Assembly (NCBI GenBank): GCA_016710785.1
Contig: JADJUE010000002.1
Coordinates: 558,001-622,000 of the forward strand
Reading direction: 5' to 3'
From: Candidatus Epilinea brevis
Lineage (GTDB): Bacteria; Chloroflexota; Anaerolineae; Epilineales; Epilineaceae
Length of the DNA stretch: 64,000 nucleotides
The notes under the pieces were generated by a model. The model had not been told where the DNA came from, searched no databases, and worked only from the letters and a program-made list of their open reading frames with translations. Below are positions 26,502 through 36,900 of the stretch, one piece after another; within the stretch, counting starts at the first letter, position 1, and the number at the start of each line of letters is the position of its first letter. Both the position numbers and the translations under genes were made by a program.

Positions 26502-26996
26502 TACGGTGGCCTCCTGGATCCAGGCGATGGTCTCTGGCCGGTGATGGTAGCAAAGGCGGCGTCCGAGGAGCAGCCCGCCGCTGCGACTTTGGTCGGACGG
26601 GCTGCCGCGACCATAGGTGGATGCGTACCGTCGGCCTGGACGATAGGATTGGTGGACTGCTGCCGCGAGCAGAACCCACGGGGTTCCGGGGCGGTCGGGC
26701 GCAACTACATCGTGCTGAGGGTTGCCTCGTTGACGAGGTTCTCCTTCGGCACTCCTCTGCCGCGCATCGGGGACTGGCCGCCGTGAGGTGGTCGGTCCCC
26801 GATGCCATTCCTGGTCTGCTCTCGGTTGGGGTTTCCCGAGCGCTGGACAAACGGTCACCCAGGCATTAAGATTCTGGCGCCGGCAGGACACGCGCGTGAC
26901 TTTGGGCGCGGCGCGGGGTTCTATCCAGTAGAGGGCCTTGAATTCGGGGCGCCTCGTACTGGCTATCCGACGCACTGCCAAAGGAGATTCTCAATC
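26502..26996. other. Intergenic region between divergent genes
   Basis: About 495 bp. It contains the AGGAGG site of the sugar-dehydrogenase gene and the AAGGAGA site of the GlsB-type gene at its edges. A weak minus-strand TACCAT near 26545 could be a -10. I see no convincing gene, RNA or repeat in the rest. Confidence 0.5.
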
Positions 26997-27260
26997 ATGG
27001 GCTGGATCACACTGATCATTCTCGGCGCACTCGCAGGTTGGCTGGCCGGGTACATCATGACCCGCAACACCCGGTTTGACATCAAAGACGTCATTCTGGG
27101 CGTGGTTGGTGCTATCGCCGGTGGCTATATCGCCGGCATGATCTTCCCTGCGGAGCAGGTCGCCACTCTGAGTATCAAGGGCCTCGCTATCGCAACCCTT
27201 GGTGCTTTGCTTGTGGCTTGGGGCTACCGCATGGTCACTGGCAAGAGCGCAACCGGCTGA
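26997..27260 (+). CDS. GlsB/YeaQ/YmgE-type small membrane protein
   Basis: 87 aa from the ATG at 26997, with AAGGAGA upstream at 26980-26986. Three hydrophobic helices with Gly-rich packing (ILGALAGWLAGYIM, VILGVVGAIAGGYIAGMIF, LAIATLGALLVAWGYRM) match the transglycosylase-associated/GlsB family. Such proteins are stress-induced in several bacteria but have no established biochemical activity. It is monocistronic, ending about 45 bp before a strong terminator. The base composition is slightly lower in GC than its neighbours. Confidence 0.88.
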   Translation: MGWITLIILGALAGWLAGYIMTRNTRFDIKDVILGVVGAIAGGYIAGMIFPAEQVATLSIKGLAIATLGALLVAWGYRMVTGKSATG

Positions 27261-27303
27261 TTCTCGGCGATCGGTAGTCCGGGCGCTTCGCCATCGCAAC
27301 ATG

Positions 27304-27339
27304 AAAAGGCCGGATCCCCATTGGGGGATCCGGCCTTTT
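27304..27339. terminator. Bidirectional intrinsic terminator
   Basis: The arms AAAAGGCCGGATCCCC (27304-27319) and GGGGATCCGGCCTTTT (27324-27339) are exact inverted repeats. The hairpin serves the GlsB-type gene on the plus strand and the lipoprotein gene on the minus strand. Confidence 0.88.
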
Positions 27340-27383
27340 GATTCATGCCATCGTTGATCAATGCCAGCTCGCCCCCGCAAGCC

Positions 27384-28322
27384 TCACCGCGCCGGCGTCG
27401 GCTGGCTCGCCTGCTGCGGATCGAAGACCCCGGCCGGTAGCGCCGCAACCGGGATGAAGTCATGCGTGAAGTCCGCGCGCACCTCGGACTGCTCGGGCGT
27501 GCCGTAGTAGATGACGCTCCGCTGCACCAGCCCCCAGGGCAGGTAGGTGGCCGGGTCCAGATAGAAGCTGTCGATCTGCACCGGTTCCTCGGAGCCTTCG
27601 TCGCGGTAGGAGGCCGTCAATAGCAGGGCCTGCTGACCGCGGTATCGCCCGGCTTTATCCAGCGTCCACGTGGGGATCGCGCCTGGGCGGCAGCCCAAGA
27701 CCAGGGAGACGGCGGCGCTCAGCCCGGGGCAGGTGGGGGCCAGGTCCTGGCCGGCCACCTTCAGGGCTTTGTCCAGGTCGAAGATCTGGCTGCCCACCAC
27801 GATCTTGTCCCCGCGCAGCGACCCGTCGTCCGCCTCGCTGTTTGTCGCTTCCTGCGTGGCGGCGATCAGCGCGGCGGCAGTGCCCATGCGATCCGGCTTG
27901 CCGGGCAGGGCTTCCGGTATGACCGTGGCCGGTGCATCATCCGCGGGCGCCTCAGCCTGGCTGGTCGCCGCCGCGTCGGCCGTCGCCGTCGGTTCCTTGC
28001 GGGCGTCCAGAACCAGGCGCAAAGCCTCGCGGGCCAGCCCGGCGTCGGCGTCGAGCCAATGGCTGATGCTGCCCTCGTTGCTGAACAGCCCCGCATCCTG
28101 ACGGCGCTGCGCCACCCGGTGGTACACGTGGCCGGGGCGGCGCATGGCGGCCACCATCCGGTCGCGGGCTTCCAGGGCGGAGGCGCCGTCGGCGGCGGTG
28201 ACCGCCGTCGCACCCGCCGCCGAGGGTGATTCGATGGCCGGCGATGCGGTGGCGCAGCCGGCGGCCGTGGCGAGCAGGCACAGGATGGCAGGGATGAGGA
28301 CAAGGCGGGAGGTGGCGGCCAT
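27384..28322 (-). CDS. Lipoprotein of unknown function (LolA-like fold possible)
   Basis: 312 aa with a lipoprotein signal (LCLLATAAGC, Cys near residue 23). Residues about 45-110 have helical segments (ALEARDRMVAAMRRPGHVYHRV); a Pro/Ala/Thr-rich linker follows; the C-terminal half has strands such as YRGQQALLLTASYRD and VQIDSFYLDPATYLPWG, which resemble the convex beta-sheet proteins of the LolA/LppX/outer-membrane-lipoprotein-sorting type. That match is by eye and weak. It converges with the GlsB-type gene on a shared terminator. No partner gene is evident. Confidence 0.7.
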   Translation of the reverse strand: MAATSRLVLIPAILCLLATAAGCATASPAIESPSAAGATAVTAADGASALEARDRMVAAMRRPGHVYHRVAQRRQDAGLFSNEGSISHWLDADAGLAREALRLVLDARKEPTATADAAATSQAEAPADDAPATVIPEALPGKPDRMGTAAALIAATQEATNSEADDGSLRGDKIVVGSQIFDLDKALKVAGQDLAPTCPGLSAAVSLVLGCRPGAIPTWTLDKAGRYRGQQALLLTASYRDEGSEEPVQIDSFYLDPATYLPWGLVQRSVIYYGTPEQSEVRADFTHDFIPVAALPAGVFDPQQASQPTPAR

Positions 28323-28473
28323 GGCGTGTTTCCGATGTCGTGGCGATGGGGCGGGGTGGATCGGCAGAGCTGGGGATGATACTCGCCTGCCCGCCGGTGA
28401 TCCAAGGGCGCCGCGGCCGATACGCGCCCCGGGCTGTGTCGACCGGACGCTGGTCGCAGGGCGGGGAAGGGCC

Positions 28474-28479
28474 TATGAT
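28474..28479 (+). promoter_or_regulatory. -10 box next to the 28489 start
   Basis: TATGAT, 9 nt before the ATG at 28489, with no Shine-Dalgarno between them; consistent with a leaderless or near-leaderless transcript. Confidence 0.45.
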
Positions 28480-28488
28480 CTCGGCGAC

Positions 28489-29976
28489 ATGATTCGCCAC
28501 CCCTCTCGCATCGTCGGGTTGATCCTCGTGATGGCCGCCTGGTCAGGGGCCGTCGTCTTGCTGGCGCCTCGCGAACGCGATAGCGCCGCGCCGGACTTCG
28601 GCGGTGCCTGCCGCGACGGCCGTCCTTACCTGGTGACCGCCTGCTACGCCGCCACCGCCGGCGACCCGGCCCCGCGCCTGCCCTCTGTCGTCTTGTTCCA
28701 GGACACACCCGCTGATGGGCCGCATCACATGCTCGCCGGCCATGACCGCATCGGCGCGGTCTGGGGTTTGGCCTACAGCCCTGCCGAGCGGGCGCTGTTC
28801 GCCGGGGCCTTCCGCAAGCGCGGGGTGGCCTTGGGGCCAGGCGGGCCGGGCGCCATCTACCGCGTGGACCTGGCGACCGGCGCGGTAGCCACCTTCGCCA
28901 CTGTGCCCGACGCGGCAGCGGGCGACCTCAGCATCGCGGGTGACGACGCGGCGGCCCGGAGCGAGGCCGGACGCGTGGGCCTGGGCGATGTCGATCTGGA
29001 CCCGTCCGTCGGTACGCTCTTCGCGATCAACCTGAATGACCGCCGCATCTACGCCTTTGACATGGCGGACGGGCGGCTGCGGACCGCCTTCGACCACGGC
29101 GCCGTCGGCGAGTCCTGGGCTGCCGAAGCCCGGCCATTCGGGCTCGGGCTGCGGGGCCGGCGGCTCTACCATGCCCTGGTGCGCGATGCCGCGGCCTCGG
29201 GCGACCCGGCCGACCTGGAGGCCCGTGTCTACAGCTCGGCCTATGACGGCTCGGACATGCGCTTGGAGGCGGCCGTGAGCCTGGGCTATCCGCGCGGCGG
29301 CCTGCGGCAGGCCGCTTCCGGCGAGGCCATGGATCTCGCCTGGCGACCCTGGGGGGATGCCGTGCCGCCATCGACTTCCGATGCCTTATCGGTCGGTCCG
29401 CAGCCCATGGCCGCGGACATCGTGTTCGACGCCGCCGGCAACCTGATCCTGGGTCTGCGCGATCGCCTGGTGGACATGACCGATCCGGCTCTGGCCGCTG
29501 GTTCGGAGCTGGCCATCGGCGCCGGCGACCTCTTGCTGGCCCGTCGCGAAGGCGACGGCTGGCGTTTTGCGCCCGACGCGCCCGGCTACGACGACGCCAT
29601 AGCCGGCAGCAGCCATTCGGCCCAGGGCGGGCTCGCCTGGGTCGCCTCGCCAGGCGCCCTGGTCAGCGCCGATCTGGGCCGTGTGCCTTCCCTGGTGAGC
29701 GGCTCCGAACTGCGCGCCACCTGGTACGATGGCAGCGGGGGCCAGAAGCAGGCGGCCGAATCGGTCTGCCCCAGCGGGCAGGCGCTGCCCTCGCTGTGGG
29801 CCGCGCCCGAGCAGGCCGCCGATGCGCCGGTCCGACGCGCCCTCGCCGACACCACCACCTTCAGCGCCCCGCGGACGGCGGGGGATGTGGAGGCGCTCTG
29901 TGATGCGGAGGCTGAGACGGACAGGACGGAGCCTGATGCGCGCTTGTGGCTGCCGTGGAGCGATTTGGGGCGCTAG
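28489..29976 (+). CDS. Secreted propeller-domain protein with LWLPW tail
   Basis: 495 aa from the ATG at 28489. The N-terminus (IVGLILVMAAWSGAVVLLA) is a signal peptide or anchor. The body resembles the propeller found ahead of SdrD-B repeats in bacterial surface proteins: IGAVWGLAYSPAERALFAGAF, GAIYRVDLATGAV, VGLGDVDLDPSVGTLFAINLNDRRIYAF, ADIVFDAAGNLILGLRDRL. Here the SdrD repeats are absent and the chain ends ARLWLPWSDLGR, close to the Leu-Pro tail motif of the other exported proteins. Its role is unknown, with surface binding the likely guess. The gene ends 9 bp from the convergent gene. Confidence 0.75.
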   Translation: MIRHPSRIVGLILVMAAWSGAVVLLAPRERDSAAPDFGGACRDGRPYLVTACYAATAGDPAPRLPSVVLFQDTPADGPHHMLAGHDRIGAVWGLAYSPAERALFAGAFRKRGVALGPGGPGAIYRVDLATGAVATFATVPDAAAGDLSIAGDDAAARSEAGRVGLGDVDLDPSVGTLFAINLNDRRIYAFDMADGRLRTAFDHGAVGESWAAEARPFGLGLRGRRLYHALVRDAAASGDPADLEARVYSSAYDGSDMRLEAAVSLGYPRGGLRQAASGEAMDLAWRPWGDAVPPSTSDALSVGPQPMAADIVFDAAGNLILGLRDRLVDMTDPALAAGSELAIGAGDLLLARREGDGWRFAPDAPGYDDAIAGSSHSAQGGLAWVASPGALVSADLGRVPSLVSGSELRATWYDGSGGQKQAAESVCPSGQALPSLWAAPEQAADAPVRRALADTTTFSAPRTAGDVEALCDAEAETDRTEPDARLWLPWSDLGR

Positions 29977-29985
29977 TTGAGCTGA

Positions 29986-30726
29986 TCACCGTGCTGAAAT
30001 CGATGCGGCTCGAATCACGACCTGGACCTCACGCCCCTGCCGCGAGCCGTTGAAGCGGTAACCGTTTTCACTGGCCCTGGGTCGATAACTCGCCTCCATG
30101 CAGCAGGTTCCCAGTCGCATGTCCTCGAAGTCCGGACCGACCCTCTTGCCGTCGAAGACCACGAAGTAGCGATTCGCCTTGCGGCCGATGAACACGAGCA
30201 GCCCGCCGAGTTCGGCGGGCTCATAGGCGGCATCGATACCGTAGGTCTTGCGCAGGTCCTCGCCGTCCCAGAGGACGGTTGCCAGATGCCCGTCGCGGAT
30301 GACGATGGCGGGACCGGCATGAAGGCTCTGGATGCCGACGTTGGCGGTCCATCGAAGTTTGCTGTCGCCACCACATAACGTCGACGGCCGTTCGGTCATG
30401 CCGACTACGGAATAGCAGCCCATCCAGGCGGGCCAGCGAATCACGCGGAAGTTTCGTCCAGCCGTCTTCAATCGCAGATCCCTGGCGTCCCAAGCCAGCC
30501 ATGCGGAGGGCAGGGCCGGGTCCGGCAAAGTGAAGGGGAACGGCTCGCCGCAGGCGACAGTTGCGTCTTCCGAGGGGAGGCACTCCCGCCATTCCAGCCC
30601 GACCGCGGCGAACGTGGTCGACTCCAGACGCCCGGTGGCGGCCTCTCCCGACCCGCGGCGCGACAGGGCGAGGAGAGCGACCGAGGCGAGGGCAACGGTT
30701 GTCCGCAAGGTCCGCTGGATGACCAT
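29986..30726 (-). CDS. Exported protein of unknown function
   Basis: 246 aa, start ATG at 30726, 7 nt after a TATCAT box and without a Shine-Dalgarno. Residues 1-30 look like a Sec signal (TVALASVALLALSRRGSGEAA). The mature part is probably all-beta (FRVIRWPAWMGCYSVVG, AIVIRDGHLATVLWDGEDL, LLVFIGRKANRYFVVFDGKRVGP) with Cys residues that could form disulfides. I do not recognise the family. GC content is visibly lower than in adjacent genes. Confidence 0.6.
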   Translation of the reverse strand: MVIQRTLRTTVALASVALLALSRRGSGEAATGRLESTTFAAVGLEWRECLPSEDATVACGEPFPFTLPDPALPSAWLAWDARDLRLKTAGRNFRVIRWPAWMGCYSVVGMTERPSTLCGGDSKLRWTANVGIQSLHAGPAIVIRDGHLATVLWDGEDLRKTYGIDAAYEPAELGGLLVFIGRKANRYFVVFDGKRVGPDFEDMRLGTCCMEASYRPRASENGYRFNGSRQGREVQVVIRAASISAR

Positions 30727-30733
30727 GCGTGAG

Positions 30734-30739
30734 ATGATA
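30734..30739 (-). promoter_or_regulatory. -10 box next to the 30726 start
   Basis: TATCAT on the minus strand, 7 nt before the ATG; leaderless-type spacing. No good -35 was found. Confidence 0.4.
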
Positions 30740-30887
30740 GCCGGTGTCGGGTTCGCGGAGGATGATGTCCAGGGCAGACCCGCCCTTAGGGGAGATTCCG
30801 TCAGCGAACGGTATGTGCTGTCTTTGGGGGTGGTCGCACTGGTCGGTCAGCACTGGGGAACCCCCTTCCCCTTGCGAGCCACCCACC

Positions 30888-30893
30888 TATAAT
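30888..30893 (+). promoter_or_regulatory. Probable -10 box of the 2274-residue surface protein gene
   Basis: A perfect TATAAT, 47 nt before the ATG at 30941. The start itself has a GGAGG site, so this gene has a normal leader. Confidence 0.5.
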
Positions 30894-30940
30894 GACCGAA
30901 GGCCCATTCTCTTCGTCTGCGCGCCGCCCGGAGGCCCCCC

Positions 30941-33900
30941 ATGATTCGCCACGCCCGCCGCGTTCCCCTTCTCTTGTTGACCTTCGCCGGCCTGCTGGTC
31001 TTGCTGCCGGCGCTCCTCGGCGGGCGTGGGTCCATTGGCGCCGCGCCCCGCCGGGCTGATCCGGCCGCCCGTGACGCTGCGGTCGCCGCGGACCCGCGCG
31101 CGGACTACGGCCTGGTCTACGCCGGAATGGAGGGCGAGACCCTGGCGCCCTGGCTACGCTCCGCCGCGCAGCTCGACCAGCCCTGGGGCGTCGTCGGTGA
31201 CGGGGACTTCGTGTGGGTGGCCGACGCGGCCGGGCGGCGGGCGCTCAAGTTCGCCTCCAACGCGCGTTACCTGGACGAACTGGGCAAGGCGGGCCTGATC
31301 CACGCTCTGGATGGCGTGGAGCATCCGCTTCGCTTCGTCGCCGATGTGGCCGTGCAGGGCACGGCGGATGCCGGCGATGATGGCAGCGGCGACCCGGCGG
31401 CGACCAGGACGCCCACGCCGTCACCCACGCCGCGGCGCGGCGGACCGCGTCCTCTGACGCTGCCGCCGCGTCCAGAGCGACCGATGGCCGAGGGATCTGT
31501 GCGCCCGGCGCGGGTAAGCGCGGGGTTGGACTACCTCATCTGGCTGGTGGACAGCCAGGCGCACGCCGCCTACGGCGTCGATCCCGCCAGCCGTGCGGTC
31601 GTCCGCGTGCTGGGCACGCCGGATGAGGCGGGCGATGACGACCGGCACTTCCAGGGCCCCAGCGGCATCGCCGTGGGTGGGGATGGCCGGGTCTACGTGG
31701 CCGACACCGGCAACCAGCGCATCCAGGTCTTTGGCCCTGACGACCAGTGGCTGGCGACGATCGGGCAGACCGGTGTGGCCGGTGGCGGGCCGAACCAGTT
31801 CAACCGTCCCGGACGCCTGGCCGTGGACGACGCCGTGCTCTATGTGGCCGACACGGGCAACCACCGCGCTTTGGGTCTGGACGTCGCCGATCCCGCCAAC
31901 GCCAGGTTGTTGTACACCTACGGCCAGAGCGGCCAGGCCGGACTGGACGATGCGCACCTCGACTCGCCCCTGGGCCTGACCGTCGACGCCAGCTTCGTCT
32001 ACGTGGCCGACAGCGGCAACTGCCGCGTGCAGGTGTGGCGCAAGCGTCAGGCCACCTTCTGGAAGAGCCTGCCGGCCTGCAAGGCTCCCGCGGGCGCCTT
32101 CCTGGCCGATCGCTCGCCCTCTGACGTGGCCCTGGATGCTCGCGGCTATGTCTACATCGCCGATCCCGCGGCCATGCAGGTGCATCAACTCAACCCCGAC
32201 TGGACGCCGCTGCGCGACTTCGGTTCGCCCGGTAAGCCCTACCTGACCGACGCTGCCCACCTCAACGGACCCATGGGCGTGGCCTGGGGGCCTGATGGCC
32301 GGCTGGCCATGGTCGAAGGCCAGGGCCAGCGCCTGCTCGTCCGCGCGGCCGACGGGCAGTTGGCCTTCAGCCTGGGCCAGGCCGGCATTTCCGGGCCTGG
32401 CGATGACCACCTGGACCGGCCGACGGACCTGGCCTATGACGCCGCCGGACTGCTGTACATCCTGGAGCAAGGCGCCGCGCAGGTGCGCGTCCTGGCCGCC
32501 GACGGCAGCATGCTGCGCCGGTTCGGCGGACCGGGCGCCGGGGACGGACGCTTCCGCTGCCCGGAGGGTCTGGCCATCGGTGCGGACGGATCGGTCTATG
32601 TGGCCGACCCCTGCGATCACCGCGTGCAGGTGCTGGGTCCGGACGGCAGCTTCCGGCGGTCGTTGGGGCTGGCTGGGCAGCCAGGCCAGGGGGACGATCG
32701 CTTCGACAGCCCTTCCGACGTCGCCCTGGATGCCGCCGGGCGCATCTACGTCGCCGACAGCGGCAACCATCGCGTGCAGGTCTTCGATGCCGGCGGGCGC
32801 TTTCTGCGCCGCATCGGCACCGGCACGGCCGGGCGGGCCTTCGATCAGCTGTTCCGGCCGCGGCGCCTGGCCCTGGGCGCCGATGGCAAGCTGTACATCG
32901 CCGATACCGGCAACCAGCGGGTGCTGGTCCTGGCGCCGGATGACCGCTTCCTGGCCGCCGTCGGCGGCCAGCTGGGCGCCAGCACCGGCCAGCTGCGGGA
33001 GCCGCTGGGCCTCGCCGTCGACGACGCGGGACGGCTGGCCGTCGCCGATTCGGAGAACCACCGCGTGCTGCGCCTGGCCGTGGCCGACGAGCCCTGGACG
33101 GCCTGGAGCCGGAGTGGCTTCGGTAGGCCCGCGGCAGACGCTGTCGGCGCCCTGTCCACCTTCGGCGACGCCCTGTACGCCGGTACCCAGGACGGCGAAC
33201 GCGGCGCGGCCATCTGGCGCCGCGAGAGCCCGGACGTGGCCTGGGCCGCGGTCCTTCAGGACGGAAACGGCGACGCGGCAAACCAGGCGGTCACCGATCT
33301 GACGGTGTGGAACGGCGCCCTCTACGCCGGCGTTCGCAACCTGACGATCTCAACGGATCCCCTTACCGGCGCCGAGCAGCGCCAGAGCCAGGGCGGAGCC
33401 ATCTGGCGCAGCGCCGACGGTACATCCTGGCAGACCGTGGCCGCCGGCGGGCTGGGCGAAAAGCGCAACGCCGCGTTCGGGGCCCTGACCGGCTACGGGC
33501 AGTACCTCTATGCCGGCAGCCAGAGCCTGGACGCCACCCGCGGCGCGGAAGTCTGGCGCTCATCCACCGGCGTCGCGGGCAGTTGGGAGCGGGTTGCCCA
33601 AGGTGGCTTCGACGCCGATCCCGGCAACCTGGCCATCGGGGCCATGGGTGTGTTCACCGGCACCCTGTTCGCCGGCACCTGCCAGACGGCCGACCGTCCG
33701 GAACTCTGGCAGACCCGCGATGGCAAGCGTTGGTCACCGGCGGGTCCCTACGGTCAGACGGCCATCGGCAACGGCCGAGCCGGCTGCGTGACGGCCTTGG
33801 TCGCGTATGAAGGCTGGCTCTACGCCGGCTTGGGCTCCGACAGCTTTCTGGGCGGGGGCACCCGCAGCGCCGAGGTCTGGCGCTGCCGCAAATGCGAGGG

Positions 33901-36900
33901 CAGCGACTGGGAGCAGGTGGCGCGCGATGGTCTCGGCTCGGTGGGCAACCGGGGCCGTGTGGCCCTGGCCGCTTTCGACGAGCCGCCCTTCCGCTACCTC
34001 TACCTGGCGGTGGGCAATGCCTACGACGGTTTGGAGCTGTGGCGGGCGGCCGACGGCCAGAGCTGGGAGCAGGCCGGCGTGGGCGGCCTGGGCGACGGGG
34101 CCAACATGGACGTCGCCTCCGGCAAGGCCTTGGCGGCCTGGTATGGCCGGCTCTGGCTGGGCACGGCCAACAGCGGCCATGGGGGTGAGATCTGGTCCAC
34201 CGCCGGCTTCCGCCCCGGGTCCGTGCCCACCGTCGCCACGCGCCCCGGGCCGGTGGCCACGGCCACGCCGCGTCCGCGGCCCGCGCCCTCCACCGGCCGG
34301 GCGGCCTATGCCCTCGTGGACCAGTGGCCGTTGGGGCAGACCATCGCCCCCGACGTCGTCGGCAACATCCTGGAGATGGCCATCGGTGCCGACGGCACGG
34401 TGTACCTGCTGGACGCGTCGAACAACCGCGTCATGCGCCTGGGTGCGGACGGCAGCTGGCTGGACGCCTTCGGCAACAGCGGGCGCGGCCCGGACCGCAT
34501 CGGTCAGGTGGGTGCGCTGGCTGTGGACGACGCCGCGGGCCGCATCTACGTGGCCGACATCGCCTCGGAGCGCATCCTGGTGTATGACGCCCTGGGCCGC
34601 TTCATCGTCGCCTGGCCGGAGATCCATGCCCGGGGCATCGAGGTGCAGCCTGACGGCACCGTGTGGGTAGCAGACCGGCTGGCCGATGCGGCACGGCATT
34701 TCGCCCCCGACGGGCAGGAGCTGGGGCGCTTCGGCACCTTCGGCAACCGTGACGAAGACCAGTTCCAGGACCTGATCGACCTGACCGTGGACGCCGGCGG
34801 CCTGCTTCATGTCGCCGACCAGGGTGGCGTGCGGGTGCGCAGCTTCCGGCCGGAGGGTGCCGCCTGGCGGCGCACGCGCACCATGCTGCTCACCGACCCG
34901 AAGTTCCAGGGCTGCCTTGGCGCCCAGCCGCGGCGCATCACGGCTTTGGGCCCGGGACGGATCATGGCTGACAGCTGCATCATCCTGGACGGCGACCGGG
35001 AGGATGTGTTTCCGGCCAACCACCGCTCCAGCGACCTCTACGGTGTGCAGCGGCGCACGGCGAACATGGCCGCGGGGCAGTTCGCCGCCCTGGCCGTCTA
35101 CGACTCGGACCGGATCAACCCCGAGAACCCCACCTACCCGGCCGTGGTGAGCTACCTGCGCGAGAACTTCGACCTGGTGGCCGGCTTCAGCCTGGGTCGT
35201 GTCCGCGATGCCGCCAGTGCCGCTCAGGATGGTGCCATCGGCGACCCGGTGCGCCTGTCGACCGCCGCAGACGGGTCGCTGATGCTGAGCGACGGTTTCG
35301 GCCTGCGCCAACGATCGCCGACGGGGGCCACCCTGTCGGACCTGCCCAACAGCTTCTATCCCAGTCGACTCAACACCATCCAGCCCTTCCAGGCCTACCT
35401 GGTGGGCGAGGGGCGCGAGGGCCGGGTGATGGGGGTAGGCCGGGAGACCCGCACGGGCAAGTACGTGACCTTCTACGCCAAGAGCGTCACCCGGCGCTAC
35501 TGCCGCGCCGGCCAATGCCAGGTGCGGCCCTATTTCGAGGTCATCTGGGACACGACCTTGCCCACCGAGACCGAGGCCTTCGCCGCCGTGGCCCACGAGC
35601 CCATCGGCGACCAGTTCGTGGTGCTGCACCGCTACCACACGGCGCCGTCGACGCGCGGCATGGAAGCCATCAGCAGCCGTCTCTACGTCTACCCTCTGGG
35701 GGGCATGGGACGCAAGAAGGAACTGCTGCTGGACGGCGACGACCGTGAGGCCATCTGGGCTGACGTGGATGCCGGGCCAACAGGGCGCATCTACGTGCTG
35801 GACACGCTCAACGACCGCGTGCAGGTGTACGGGTCGGACCTCAGCGACCTCGGCAAGGTAGCGACGCCCAAGGATGCCTGGCGGGTGGCTGGAGGACCCA
35901 ACAACGAGATCTTCGTCCTGACCGTATACGGGCAGGTGCTGCGCATGGCCGCCGACGGCACCTTGCTCAGCCGTTTCGTCGGCCGGCCACACGATGGGGT
36001 GCCGCCGACCAGCCTGGTGGACCTCACTGTCGACAAGGACGGTTGGGTCTACACGGTGGACGAACTGGCCAACCAGGTGACCGTCTTCGCCCCGGAGGGC
36101 ACCGAGGACCAGGTGCTGCAGGGCGAGCGCTGCCAATTGGGCGGCGACAAGTGGGTCGATCCCAAGGACATCCTGCTGGGCGACAGCACCCAGGTCTACC
36201 TGAGCCTCTTCGGCACCTGTGGCTTCGTGGAGCAGCCGGCGGACATCGTGGTCGCCGTCAACACCCTGGGCCTGACCATGTCCAACGACTGGGGTCGGCA
36301 GCTGGCGGACAACCTGCGACGAGCTCGCCAGATCGTGGCGCTGACCGACCTGGATCGCCACCGCGTGGGCATCGTCTCCTTTTCGCGGGGCGGCCAGGTG
36401 GACCAGGAGCTGACGGGCGACAGCTACCGCCTGGTGCGCGCGCTCTTCACCGTCACCGCCGACCGGGGACAGCCGCCCCGCAACTACGGGGCCCTTCGCG
36501 CCGCGCAGGACATCTTCAAGAGCAGTTCACCGGAGCGATTGAAGGTCATCGTCATCCTGCGCCCGGGCGAGGACGACGATGCCGGGATCGACCTGGCGGA
36601 GCAGCTGAAGGCGCAGGGCTATCGCATCCTCATCGTCAACCTGCCGGGCTCCGCCGCCTACTCAGCCATCGCCTCCGGCGACCTCTACAACAACATCGAA
36701 GTGGACCCGCGGGCCATGGGCGCGGCCAAGGAGGTGCACCGGCGCATGCTGGTGCGCGACCAGCCGGCCAACCTGGCGCGCTCGGGCAGTCTGGTGGATG
36801 AACTGCCGGCCAACATGGTCTACCTTCCCGGCTCGGCCCAGCCGCCGGCGGTCTGGGATGCCGCGGCCCGCACCCTCACCTGGGTCCTGACCGACCTGGA